NCBI RefSeq assembly: GCF_018687715.1
Contig: NC_056758.1
Location: forward strand, 36,241,467 to 36,305,466
Direction: 5' to 3'
DNA from: Carya illinoinensis
Lineage: Eukaryota; Streptophyta; Magnoliopsida; Fagales; Juglandaceae
Length of the DNA: 64,000 bases
Part shown: positions 38,901-48,443 of the stretch, in pieces
Layout: every line of letters starts with the position of its first letter
Numbering within the stretch: position 1 is the first letter of the stretch
Notes under the pieces: generated by a model
The model's input: only the letters and a program-made list of their open reading frames with translations
Told to the model about the DNA's origin: nothing
Databases searched by the model: none
Program-made: the position numbers and the translations under genes

Positions 38901-40494
38901 AGAGAGTGCTACACTCCACTCTCACTTTGGGTAAGAGAGTCCTACACTTAACTCTCACTTCAGCCCCATCTGTTCCATATCTCATCCATAAGTATCTTCA
39001 GCCACCCCTCCCCACGAAATTATCTTCATTTATACTTTCCATTGAAAGAATATCAAACACTCTCTCTCGGACAACTTTTAAGAGGTCTTTTGCACACCCA
39101 TTTCGAAGTTTTTGTAAGTGTTTTATCATAAAATCTCCTTCATATAAGTTGTTCCTTTTTTAGTCTAGTTTACGTGAATATTTTATTTGTCCCATTTGAA
39201 GATCATTTGGTTAGTCAAATATTGTATAAACTATAGAAAGGTCATTCTGGGAGATAAACTGGAGAATATGTTATAGTTTGGAGTTTTTGACCAAGCTAAT
39301 GGATAGATATTGGTTTAAAATTTTTATGGAGTATTGTTAATATATGTATATGATTATTGGTTGAGAATTTTTACATGATTAAAGGTTTTGATGAAAGATT
39401 TTCTTAGATTTAGAAACTTAGAAACTAGAAGAGGAAAAACAGTTTCTGTTTTGAGAAAGTTTAACTCTTTGGTGGTCTAAACCTATTCCAATGACTTTGA
39501 TAATTTTATTGGAGGATCCTAAGCATCTTATATACATGTTATATTATTATTTTAAAGATATTTGATATTAGTTTCAAAGATATGAAATTTTATGCAAATA
39601 GATATTCAGATAAGCCAAAGTGTGGATGTTCTTGGCTAAATTCATGTTTTGGTTAATTGTTAACCATGTGATTTTGAATTAGAAGCTTATATATGTTTTA
39701 GGACATCTTTTTAAAGCATGTGATGGTTTGGTTTGAAGATCACATGTTTATAAGTTATATATCAAAAGGTTAATCAAAACAAGTTAGAAACAAAAATCAA
39801 TGGAAATAGCATATGAGAATTTCGGCCCTATGGAGTTTTAATAGTTGTGATTAGTTTTAAATTTTTCTAAATTGATATTTGAGTTAAGGATAAAATTTAC
39901 ATGAGACATGTAAATTTTGGTGACTTTTGGAGTTAGTATGCAAAATCCCTAAGTTATGGGTAAAACGGTCATTTTCCTACATGTAGAGAGTAAAATGAAA
40001 ATTTTACTCTTTAAATTAGTATTTTCGATATTTCAAATTATTAGTGATTTAGTGCTAACTTTTAGAATCACTAATTACAGTTCCTCGTGATCGCGCTTAA
40101 GGTTTTATAAGAAACGCGGAGATCGACGTAAGTTAGCTTTTAACTTACTAGCAGTCTACTGTGTATGTGTGCTAAGTAAAGGAACTACAGTGTATGTATG
40201 TATGTTATCATATATGTCATGCCATGCCAAGTTATCACGTAATTTTCTATTATACAGAATTTATTCTGTCATCAATTTTTATCTGTTACATAATATATTC
40301 TGTCATGTATTACTGTACATTACAAGTATGTCATGTTAAATATGTTGTCTATTATATGTTATGCCATGCTACGAAATGTTTCTATCTCAAGTTGGTCATG
40401 TATTTCAAGTTATGTTCAAATCACGTTATGTTACGTCAGGACTTCAGTCCTTTCGTATTCCAGTCACGTTTCATCTTGAGTACATTCAGTTTGT

Positions 40495-40735
40495 GTAGAA
40501 TACATGGGGCCACAACAATTGTGGAGTATGTATTTACACGTAGAATATATGAGGCCACAACAACTGTAGAGTATGTATTTTTCATGTTAAGTCAAGTTTG
40601 TGTAGAATACATGGGGCCACAATAACTGTGGAGTATGTATTTACACGTAGAATACATGGGGCCACAACAACTGTGGAGTATGTATTTACACATAGAATAC
40701 ATGAGGCCACAACAACTGTGGAGTATGTATTTTTC
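40495..40735 (+). repeat. tandem array with CCACA/TGTGG palindrome
   Basis: About five units of the form TAGAATACATGGGGCCACAA followed by CAACTGTGGAGTATGTATTT. Each unit carries the short inverted repeat CCACAACAACTGTGG. The other LTR has about seven units at 61006-61375. Irregular spacers (ACACG or TTTCATGTTAAGTCAAGTTT) separate the units. Confidence 0.85.
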
Positions 40736-41524
40736 ATGTTAAGTCAAGTTTCAGAACAAGTTCATGATAAGTCAAGTTTCATATCATGTTTATGTTAAGT
40801 CAAGTTTCAGAGCAAGTTCATGCTAAGTCAAGTTTCAGATCAAGTTCATGTCAAGTCAAGTTCAATTCAAGTTTCAATTTAAGTTATGTCAATTATGTTA
40901 TGTTGTACGCCAAGTTATGCTTTAATTACTTATGAATTTGATTATACAATTATGCTTTTACTGTCATCCATGCATCATTAGTCTGTGTGGAAGTTTTTTG
41001 TTAACTTACTAAGATTTGTAATCAAATTTCACTTTGGTAGTCCCAACTGCCATTCCCCCCGAATGGTAGATCTTATTACAGGATCTGAAGGAGAATCAGG
41101 AGCTGACCAACTAGACACAGTTGACTAAGCGACGGTGTGACGTCAATGTTAATATAGTAGTTAACGTAAATTACAACTTGTACGATGAAGTTGCATATCT
41201 AGTACTTTTTGGATCATAACCATTTTGGACTAGTGTTATGATTTTAGTTGTTCAATAGGTCTTTATGTATGAAGTATGTTTTAAGCATTTGAGATATTTT
41301 CAATTTGGTGCATATTATTGCCAAAGAAAAAAATTTATCCACTGCGAATATTACATAATGTTAGATGCATGTTAGGAACATTGCATCTTATATGTCATGA
41401 ACGGGGGCAGGTAACCTTATGTTGCATGTCTTAACACTCCAAATGTCCGTCCGCTCCAAATGTCCGTCCGATCCCAAACGGAATTTGAGGGCGTCACACA
41501 AGTGACGCACAAGAACCATGCCAC

Positions 41525-41795
41525 ATTAATGTGTTTGGGTACGAAGAGTACCTCAACTCTCCTCAACACTTCTCATTACTATTCATTATTTTATTATTAC
41601 TTTTTACATATTTTTACTCTATTCATTACTTTTTAACTACTTTTTATTACTATTCATTACTTTATTATTACTTTTTACTTATTTTTTATTACTATTCACA
41701 ACTCTCCTTAACACCCAACACTTTTTATTCACAACTTTCATCAACACTTTTTATTACTTTTCACCTACTTTTACTACTATTTAATGTGTAGGCAT
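41525..41795. repeat. GTTTGGGT-type MITE, copy 1
   Basis: It opens GTGTTTGGGTACGAAGAGTA and continues with CTCAACACTT and repeated TTACTATTCATTACTTTATT phrases. This matches, in inverted order, the element at 56819-57008 in intron 7 of the phosphatase gene. The right end is not clearly preserved. Confidence 0.6.
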
Positions 41796-42587
41796 GATAC
41801 GTGAGCCGAGGATTCCCGCAAAAGATACTGCTGCTGACAAAAGATTGTCGCATTAAAAGCGATAATGTGTCGGTCTTAGCTGACAAGAGCCTAACAAGGA
41901 AACATAAAATGCTAAAGCTCTGAATTTGGAGCCAAAAAATGTCTCGAATCCTCTTTTTTTTTTTTTTTAATTTTTTCTTCTTCTTCTTCTTTTTATTTAT
42001 TTTCGTGATTAAATAAATTTTTTTTAGTGATATTGTGAATTTTAAAAAAAAATTATTTAAGAATATAAAAAAATAAATGAAAAAAAAATTATAAAAAAAA
42101 GCTAGATTGGGTGAGAATTTGGACTACATCCTCCAAAGAATGTAGCCACGCTCAACAAGGAAAATATAAAAAGAATAAGGTTAATTTTAAAAAATAAAAA
42201 AATGTGTGGTATAGAGTACTAAGTGTGTGGGCTTATGTGTAGCAAAGTTTTGTTTCTAAACTTACTAACTACTATTGCTTTCTTCTTCCCGACGCTTGAT
42301 ATCTTCTAACTTTGACATTGAAGATGCCATGAACGCACCCGACCGCCATATTCTTTTCGTTTACAAGTTTTAACACAACCTATATGAATTTAAAAAATCT
42401 TTCTTTAAGATGAAATTGATAAGGATAAAAAGAATTTTGCTAGGTACAACCGGCATATACAACCACTGTATAATCAGCTAATGTCAGCATAATTTTTTTT
42501 TATATATAAAAAAGAAGCCATCGCCTGAAACTTTGGGATTTGATGCATGTTGTTTCTTCTCCACTCACTTTGCCCACTGCCTCCAAA
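41796..42587. other. intergenic, no gene seen
   Basis: Mixed sequence with a T run at about 41956-41968 and CTT repeats. I see no gene or recognisable element. Confidence 0.5.
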
Positions 42588-42710
42588 ATCACCAGAAGCT
42601 TTAGTGGCAAAATCTATTCCATAGTGCACCAATGCCTCAAGAAAATCCCGGCCACCAACAACAAGTTCACCTACAATTGCGATGCCCACATCTTTAACAA
42701 CAAGTTCCAC
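42588..42710 (+). pseudogene. VAMP72 (longin-type R-SNARE) fragment
   Basis: Plus-strand translation gives [20 protein letters not shown] followed by [13 protein letters not shown]. This matches the part of the N-terminal longin domain of plant VAMP721/722-type vesicle SNAREs in which a [27 protein letters not shown] string is characteristic (from memory). Only about 40 residues are kept; the sequence before and after does not continue the family, and there is no SNARE motif or membrane anchor. It is a broken gene fragment, perhaps moved here by a transposon. It lies about 150 bp outside the Copia 5' LTR. Confidence 0.75.
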
Positions 42711-42856
42711 GATCTTGAATCCGGCCACGCCATTGTCCGAAAAGCTCCTTTCCAGTGACAAACAATGCAGGCAAACCCAATCATGGCCACAAAGTCGACC
42801 ACACATTAAAGGGCTATGCTAATAAAATATTTGTTAGTATTTTAAAATATAATGTT

Positions 42857-43109
42857 TGTTATAAACTATCTTGAATTGTATGACCACATTTATCTAGTCG
42901 TCAAATGCATAGTGCATAGTGCTAGCATAGTAAGCTAGCATAGTCCCCTTTGTACGCCTATATATATCGTTGAATTCTTTAAGAAATTGATAAGTTTGAT
43001 ATACAGATCAATAAGAGAACATCTCTCATTCTCTCTCAACCTCTCTGAGTTTTCTCTCATTCTTTCTCTATGTTTGAAACTCTCTCTTTATTTTGATTGA
43101 TTTATAATA
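42857..43109 (+). repeat. 5' LTR of the Copia element
   Basis: 253 bp, TGTTATAAAC ... TTTATAATA. It contains a CTCTCT-rich leader near its 3' end and CCTATATATATCG at about 42957-42969, a likely TATA region. The final TA instead of CA is shared by both LTRs, so it was already present in the last active copy. Confidence 0.92.
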
Positions 43110-43150
43110 CGTTATCAGCACGACGCTCTAACCAACTGAGCTAATAGGCC
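43110..43150 (+). other. primer-binding site: complement of the 5' half of tRNA-Ile
   Basis: Directly after the LTR are 41 nt whose reverse complement begins GGCCTATTAGCTCAGTTGG and ends CGTGCTGATAACG. That is the acceptor 5' strand, D arm and anticodon arm of a eukaryotic tRNA-Ile(AAU). Position 34, A in the gene, is G here (C on the plus strand), as expected if an inosine-34 tRNA was copied or paired. Priming by an internally cut 5' half-tRNA is known for Drosophila copia with initiator tRNA-Met. Complement of the entire half is longer than a usual PBS. Confidence 0.75.
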
Positions 43151-44033
43151 AGTCGGAGCATCAGCTTCACGGATCGATAGCACTTGAGCATGAAAACCCC
43201 TAAACGGAAACAAAGATTGGCGGCCCAGCTCATTCTTGCAAATCCTGGGCCTGTGGTGATTGACAAGCTCCACGCTTCCACGTTTGCAAACTTGATCGGG
43301 ATGCGCCAAGGAAAACGACGACCTCGTGATGCAGACCAAGCAGCTCGGGAGGTGTCGACGATGTGCTGATGATGCAGCTGGGCTTGTACTGGTTCAGCCA
43401 GAAGACTAACAAGGAGATCAACTCCGTTGCTCTCTTTCCTCTCTCTCTACCCCCACCGGTGACCCACCGCAGGAAGCTCGTCGATCGTCTGAGCTCTCAC
43501 TGGAACAAAGCTCTCACCGGAGCGAAGCTAAACTCTCACGGTGAACCCAGATCAGATGAGGATCTGATGGAGAAGAAACCAACACACAAGCACAGTGAGA
43601 TCAACTACATCATCCGTTTCTCTTCCTTTCTCTCTATATATTTTTTTTTTCCAGCTTTGTAAAGATAGAGACTGATCGGAAACGAAAGAAAACCCCATGG
43701 CACTGAGCCAAACACCACTGTCGAAACTACGACCTCTGGTCCAAAAGGCCTATGAGGTCGCCCACAAGATGTATCATGGTCAGGTGCAACCGCATGATAA
43801 ACATGATTTGCCAGAAAAGTGATTTGGTGGCGCCATGAATTCCGAGTTTCTCGGAACCCATGAAGAAGAACTCTCTGAGTAAGGGTCCGGTACTTTTCCA
43901 TGGTGGCCACCGACTTCTCCCTTCACCGATACATGCAGAACAAAAACTGTGAAAGGTAGGTGGGAACTGTGAAAGAACTGTGAAAAGTAGGTTGGTGGGA
44001 ACTAATGCTTCTGTAGGTACTTAATTACGACTA
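43151..44033 (+). other. host-derived, unrecognised sequence in place of gag
   Basis: This stretch is richer in GC than the rest of the element and has open frames on both strands (43184-43369, 43363-43662, minus 43605-43910), none with a domain I can name. It contains a leader-like CTCTCTCTAC block and a start-like CCATGGCACTGAGCCAAACA at 43695. There is no gag zinc knuckle. With the cyanase fragment just downstream, I read it as captured host gene DNA. Confidence 0.45.
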
Positions 44034-44052
44034 TTATTGCTTTTGCAATAAT

Positions 44053-44185
44053 GGTTGGGTGGTCCCCACTTTACTAGAGACAGTGGTCATGCATTTCGGT
44101 AAGAGCATCAAGGAGATTATCAATGAGGAGTTTGGTGATGACATCATGTCAGCTATTGATTTCTTTTGCTCAGTCGACAAAGTTA
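44053..44185 (+). pseudogene. cyanase (cyanate hydratase) C-terminal fragment
   Basis: The plus-strand frame reads [20 protein letters not shown], then [20 protein letters not shown] and KGVG. Plant cyanases, which convert cyanate and bicarbonate to ammonia and CO2, carry a C-terminal MHFGESIKxIINExFGDGIMSAIDFYCSVDK-like segment (from memory), so the match is strong. The N-terminal helical domain is absent, the usual C-terminal strand with the LDGKY motif is not found downstream, and no start codon fits, so it is a fragment. It lies within the LTR element, between PBS and pol. Confidence 0.8.
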
Positions 44186-44269
44186 AAGGCGTGGGGCTTG
44201 TCGGCAGCATTTGAATAAGGGTGCTGGAGTCCATGAACGTGGTCGACTTCATTGACAATAAATCTCACA

Positions 44270-45954
44270 TACAATTTACAAGAGTGAATCTTTATCATTT
44301 TGGCTTTATGCGACAAAGTCACTAAAGGAAACGTGGAAGTTTGAAAAAAAAAAAAAGAAAAAAAAAAGTCAGAAAAAGGGGCGTTTGTTGATGAAAATAA
44401 AATAAAAAATGATAAAAGTTAAAAATGGATGGGTGGAAGAAGACGTCCATTATAACTCCTCTTTTCTTATATTATTATATTTTTTTATTTTATATTATTA
44501 TATCTTGAAAAAGTATAGATATAAAAAGAAAAGTTTGATTTATTTAGTGCGGTGGATACCTACGCATGCAACTTAGTATTGTGAGGTGAGTGTTGCTATA
44601 AAGTTTTCCTACTCAGTTTTGCAAGTTGCTAGCAAAGGACAGACAGCCTGGTAAATCATGTGGAGTGGGGTCCAGATACCATCAAGCCAATTTAAAATCC
44701 TTTTTGGTGGAGTTCAAAGTAAACCTATATGACAGAGTTCGAACAGGATTCAGTGGGCATTTTTACTTCAAGTAAGTTTTTCAATATATCATTTGAAATC
44801 TTTAAAGTAAATATTGGTGAATTAAAATTTTCATAATTTACATATCAATTATATTTGTGAATAATTTTATTCACATAGTTTAGATACAAGTTTTATTTAT
44901 TCTTTTTGTACTTGTTATGAATTATTGATGATATAATTTATTTTAGAATGAAAATAGAGCATCCCTGAAGGATCGTGTACCAAAAACTCATTATGATTTA
45001 TGCACCTAAAGTTGCATAATTGAAATTGTGAAAAAAATATATATTTGAATGAACGTCTCGAATGTGCTCCTGGAGTAGCAATATCGAGTATGCTCCTGAA
45101 CTAGCAATATGAAATGCAAACGTTCACAATATATTCTAAATTTGTATCAGGTCTTTCAGTGACTGAGCAAAATAATGAGTTTTTGATAAGAATCATTAGT
45201 CACGTCTTACTAGATCTATATCATTCCCTGAAGTGAATGATAATGAATTTATATCATTCTATTCCCTGAAGTGAAAATAATGATGCGTTTCATTCAAAGA
45301 AACTAAGAGATTGAACGTGATAATGAATATCTTTTCGAGCCAGAAGCTCGTATTGGAAAAGTTATAAACTTTCTCTTTGAGATGATATTATACAATTATT
45401 GAATCAAATATTATGATGCATCAAAAAGTGATATGATTCAAAATATTTGTATCTTTTCATGATTATCTTGATAATCTAAAATGAATTACGATAAGTCGAA
45501 TGATTTTCATATGGATGTCCATAAAAGAACCAGAAGATTCTTTTACTATAAAGTCTTACCACCAGAAGTGGAAAGAAAAATTTGTCAGAAGCAAATAAGA
45601 TGAAATAATTCGACGTTATCTTAATTATCATATGTGAACTAGAAGTTCATATGATAATTAAATTATGGATGCAATAAGATAAAAATGTCTCATATTCGAG
45701 CTGCTAAAATTCCAGCGAGGATTGAAGTCCCTGAAGGACAATTAAGAAATTCAGCAGTCTAATGAACATAAGACATGTCTAAAGGCATGTGAGAGTTATT
45801 GATACAAAAGATAGAGCATCTCAAAAAGAGAAAGACACAAATAATTGGTACTCCTGAAGAGGCCATACCCACGAAACAAGCAATAAAGTCCATCTAGATT
45901 TTCTGTATAAAATTCTCCTATATAAGCTCTTGAAGAGTACAAATCTCCTGAAGA
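44270..45954 (+). pseudogene. decayed Copia internal region
   Basis: Degenerate sequence with many stops. Phrases such as a KACxxVIDTKDRASQKEK-like string near 45780-45830 fit the linker after integrase in Copia polyproteins (KRGRPxGSKDKNPRKRK-like). No intact domain can be drawn. An A-rich tract lies at 44345-44366. Confidence 0.5.
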
Positions 45955-46800
45955 GTGCCTCGTGAAGAGGTTTATCATGAAAATGTCTTCCATTGAAGAG
46001 GGACAGGTACCTGAAAATAACGAGATCTCGTTACATTTCATGAATAATGGAGAAATTATGAATAGAAATAAAATCGTTGTCAACAACGTATTTCCATATA
46101 AGATGGCAATTGACATTACCAGAAGTAATGATGAAAGTGAATCAAGAATCGTCGAAGAATACGACGTAAAATATTGGCCAAATTTGAAAGAAACAATTCC
46201 TGCAGAATTGATTCACTAGTAAAATATGATGTATCGGGACTTATAGTCCAAACACCTAAAGAGGTGATGCTTGTTGAATGTCAGTGGGTATTTATAGAAA
46301 GGAAATAAAAATGTGATATATAAATCACGAGTCAGTTTCTCAATTCCTGCAGAATTGATATGCAGAATTGATATTACTAAGTAAAATGTGATAAATATTG
46401 ACTTGAAGTCCAAATACCTAAAGATGTGATTTTTGTTAAATATCAGTGGATATTTATATACATGATATAAAAAGCCTGAAACTTTTAATATGAAAATGTG
46501 ATATAGAGATCACAAGTTAGTTTCTCGAAGAAACAATATTGATATGTTTTTAAAGTGGTTGAAATCATATTGAGATTTTTATTAGCTTGAAAGTTACCGA
46601 GAGTTTGGATATGCATGATTAACTGCATATTTATATGGATCATTGGATCATGATATATATATATATATATATATGAAAATCCCTGAAGGATAGAAAATGT
46701 CTAAAACTTCTAATATGAATACATCTGGAAATATGTATTCTATCAAGTTTCAAAGATCCTTATATGATCTAAAGAAATCCAAACGCAAATGAAAACAAGC
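45955..46800 (+). pseudogene. Copia reverse transcriptase (RVT_2) remnant
   Basis: The open frame at 45962-46219 reads VPENNEISLHFMNNGEIMNR, then YWPNLKETIPAELIH, the region just before and at the start of Copia RVT_2 (normally ...W..A...EL.SL). After a stop it resumes as IVQTPKEVMLVECQWVFIE (about 46235-46300), matching the QTPxxVxPVGxxWVF step. Near 46660-46780 comes MKIPEG ... MYSIKFQRSLYDLKKS, equal to the CRLxKSLYGLKQ step. Stops and gaps break every step, so no active enzyme remains. Confidence 0.8.
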
Positions 46801-47078
46801 TATTATTGCAGTTTATATATATGATTTAAATGTCATTGAAACTCCAGAAGAGTTCATAAAAACTGCATATATTTGAAATATAAATCTGAAACCCTTGCGG
46901 CTTCAAGGGGAAGATGGATGATGTTATTAGTCATGAAATGTCATCTTTTAATACAATTAGTATTTCAGATTCATATTATGGGTTTGATATGAAATGTGCA
47001 TTATTAAAGAAGAAATAAAGCACACAGAACATTTACCAAAAAATAGAAACACAAATATGAATATTTGTGAAATATTAT

Positions 47079-47084
47079 TTTATT
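47079..47084 (-). terminator. poly(A) signal of the antisense gene, copy A
   Basis: On the minus strand AATAAA occurs about 16 nt after the stop codon of the 141-aa gene. The equivalent AATAAA is kept in copy B at about 63106-63111. Position fits plant near-upstream elements; use is inference. Confidence 0.45.
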
Positions 47085-47099
47085 ATCTTGAAACAAGAA

Positions 47100-47525
47100 T
47101 TACAGAAATTTAAGGCACTTTGCCTCATTCTTCAAATGCTCTTGTTCTTCAAGAATCTGCATGGCATCCCTATCTAAAGCGGTGGGCAATCGAAAAGAAG
47201 ATTTAAGCAAGGATTTTAAATTCCTATTCTCTTGCTTTATTGATTCTATCTTCATGTTGGACTCCAGAAGAAGTCGCTGAAGTATAGCAATATTCTCGTG
47301 GAGATCGTCAACTCCACAAGTTCTGGATTGCAGTCGCTGAGAAAATGCGACAATGGATGATGAGTATCGGGTACCGAGACTCACAAGCTCATAGATAGCT
47401 TCATTATCTGCCCTACGAGTCAGATCATTATATTGCATGATAGCACCTGTGGTAGAAGCAGGAACAGCTGATGAACGAGGTGCAGAGTACCTCATATATT
47501 GGCCATGAGAAGATCGCTGAGCCAT
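47100..47525 (-). CDS. antisense gene within Copia element, copy A (141 aa, unknown)
   Basis: I do not recognise this protein. The start is the ATG at 47525 (MAQRSSHGQYMRYSAPRSS), chosen because copy B at 63126-63554 begins at the same place and similarity stops upstream; the frame itself runs open to 47783. Residues 1-35 are Ser/Arg/Ala-rich and low in order. A conserved core ELVSLGTRYSSSIVAFSQRL (about 46-65) is followed by a leucine heptad pattern (about 75-110) likely to form a coiled coil, then a charged helix ending LKFL. There is no signal peptide or membrane span. It lies opposite to pol, between RT and RNase H remnants, has a TATA box about 100 bp upstream and a poly(A) signal downstream, and is open while pol around it is ruined. 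About 73% identical to copy B. Confidence 0.7.
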   Translation of the reverse strand: MAQRSSHGQYMRYSAPRSSAVPASTTGAIMQYNDLTRRADNEAIYELVSLGTRYSSSIVAFSQRLQSRTCGVDDLHENIAILQRLLLESNMKIESIKQENRNLKSLLKSSFRLPTALDRDAMQILEEQEHLKNEAKCLKFL

Positions 47526-47625
47526 TGCAGAGTAAAAATGTAGAAAGAGATTGCAGAGTAAAAATGCAGTATGATTACAGAAAAGTGAAGAAGATGAGAT
47601 GTGAATGAAGATGAGCTGAATATCT

Positions 47626-47634
47626 CTTTTATAG
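47626..47634 (-). promoter_or_regulatory. TATA box of antisense gene A
   Basis: Minus strand reads TTCTCTATAAAAGAGATATT, with CTATAAAAG about 100 bp before the ATG at 47525, leaving a pyrimidine-rich 5' UTR of about 70 nt. The same TATA block occurs at 63655-63663 before copy B, so position and sequence are conserved. Confidence 0.65.
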
Positions 47635-47705
47635 AGAAAATTATGATACAACATCTCTCGTGAAGCAAGAGAAAAGAGACGAAATATAGCTTCATAGCTC
47701 TGCGG

Positions 47706-47785
47706 CGCCTGACAGCACGCCTGACAACTGAGGTGCCTGACAGCACGGTTGACAGCTGTAGCACCTAACAGCACGCCTGACACCT
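47706..47785. repeat. cluster of CCTGACA motifs upstream of antisense gene A
   Basis: About six variants of CCTGACA(GCACG) occur in 80 bp (near 47708, 47720, 47736, 47749, 47764, 47776), 70-150 bp upstream of the TATA box. Two such motifs remain upstream of copy B (63738 and 63787). They could be repeated activator sites (TGTCA/TGACA core); this is inference. Confidence 0.5.
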
Positions 47786-47959
47786 ACAGAGGAGTTGAAA
47801 ATCTGCGGTGCTTGTCTGATCTCAAAAGGCTGGCCACCGTTTTTATTAAAAATGAGGTTAGCGGTTTAATGTTGATGAATTCTCCACTAACTGTGTTATT
47901 TACAAGAACTCCAGAAGAGTACAACTCCAGAAGAGTAGTGATCAGCAGAAAGATCCAAT

Positions 47960-48210
47960 TGTGATTATTTTATCAACATGGATCAAGTCCACAGTTAGTT
48001 GGATGTACAAATGCGAGTTATCTTTCAGATACACACAAGAAGATCATTGCAATTCATGAGAAGAAAGTTGAAATTGATATCAAGAAGGTACGGTCAAGTA
48101 AAAAATCTGGCAGATGTATTCACTAAAGCATTACCAACTGCAACATTTAAGAAGATTATGCAGAACATTGGAATGCGGAGGTTTGAAGACCTGTTATCAT
48201 GCACTTTTCA
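47960..48210 (+). pseudogene. Copia RNase H C-terminal remnant
   Basis: Translation gives QLVGCTNASYLSDTHK and, after a gap, KVRSSKNLADVFTKALPTAT then FKKIMQNIGMRRFEDL. This is the end of Copia RNase H (NLADLFTKALPTSTFxKLxxxIGMRRLxDL). The middle of the domain is deleted and part of the link to RT is occupied by the antisense gene block. Confidence 0.85.
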
Positions 48211-48433
48211 GGGGAAGTAATGTCTTGAAGACTTGTGCTGATTGTACTCTTTTTCCTTCGCTAAGGTTTTGTCCCACTGGGTTTTCCTTTGCAAGGTTTT
48301 AATGAGGCAATCCTAAAGCACTTGGCGATACATATGAATACTGTACTCTTTTTCCTTTGCCATTGGTTTTTTTCCCACAGGGTTTTTCTTTGGCAAGGTT
48401 TTAACGAGGCATATTCTTTAAATATGGTCATCC

Positions 48434-48443
48434 AAAGGAGAAG
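48434..48443 (+). other. polypurine tract
   Basis: AAAGGAGAAG lies directly before the 3' LTR start at 48444, the position of the plus-strand priming site in LTR elements. Confidence 0.75.

Larger units (their letters stand above)
38379..41498 (+). mobile_element. solo LTR, Gypsy-type, 3120 bp
   Basis: It begins TGTAACAGCCCGCTAG and ends GGGCGTCACA, with a perfect 5-bp duplication CAAGT at 38374-38378 and 41499-41503. The same LTR recurs at 58646-61953, where it is followed by a primer-binding site, which fixes its identity and orientation. Relative to that copy it lacks about 270 bp near 39790 and keeps about 85 bp near 41200 that the other has lost. It contains two tandem arrays, listed separately. 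No gene is present; the open frames at 40194-40798 are translations of the second array. Confidence 0.9.

Noticed and set aside
40194..40798. Repetitive protein of 143 plus 66 aa (EYMGPQQLW-like repeats)
   Set aside because: It is the translation of the LTR tandem array; the unit number differs between LTRs and the frame changes from unit to unit.
43110..43150. A nuclear tRNA-Ile gene on the minus strand
   Set aside because: Only the 5' half is present; the T arm and 3' acceptor strand are missing, and the position directly after an LTR fits a primer-binding site.
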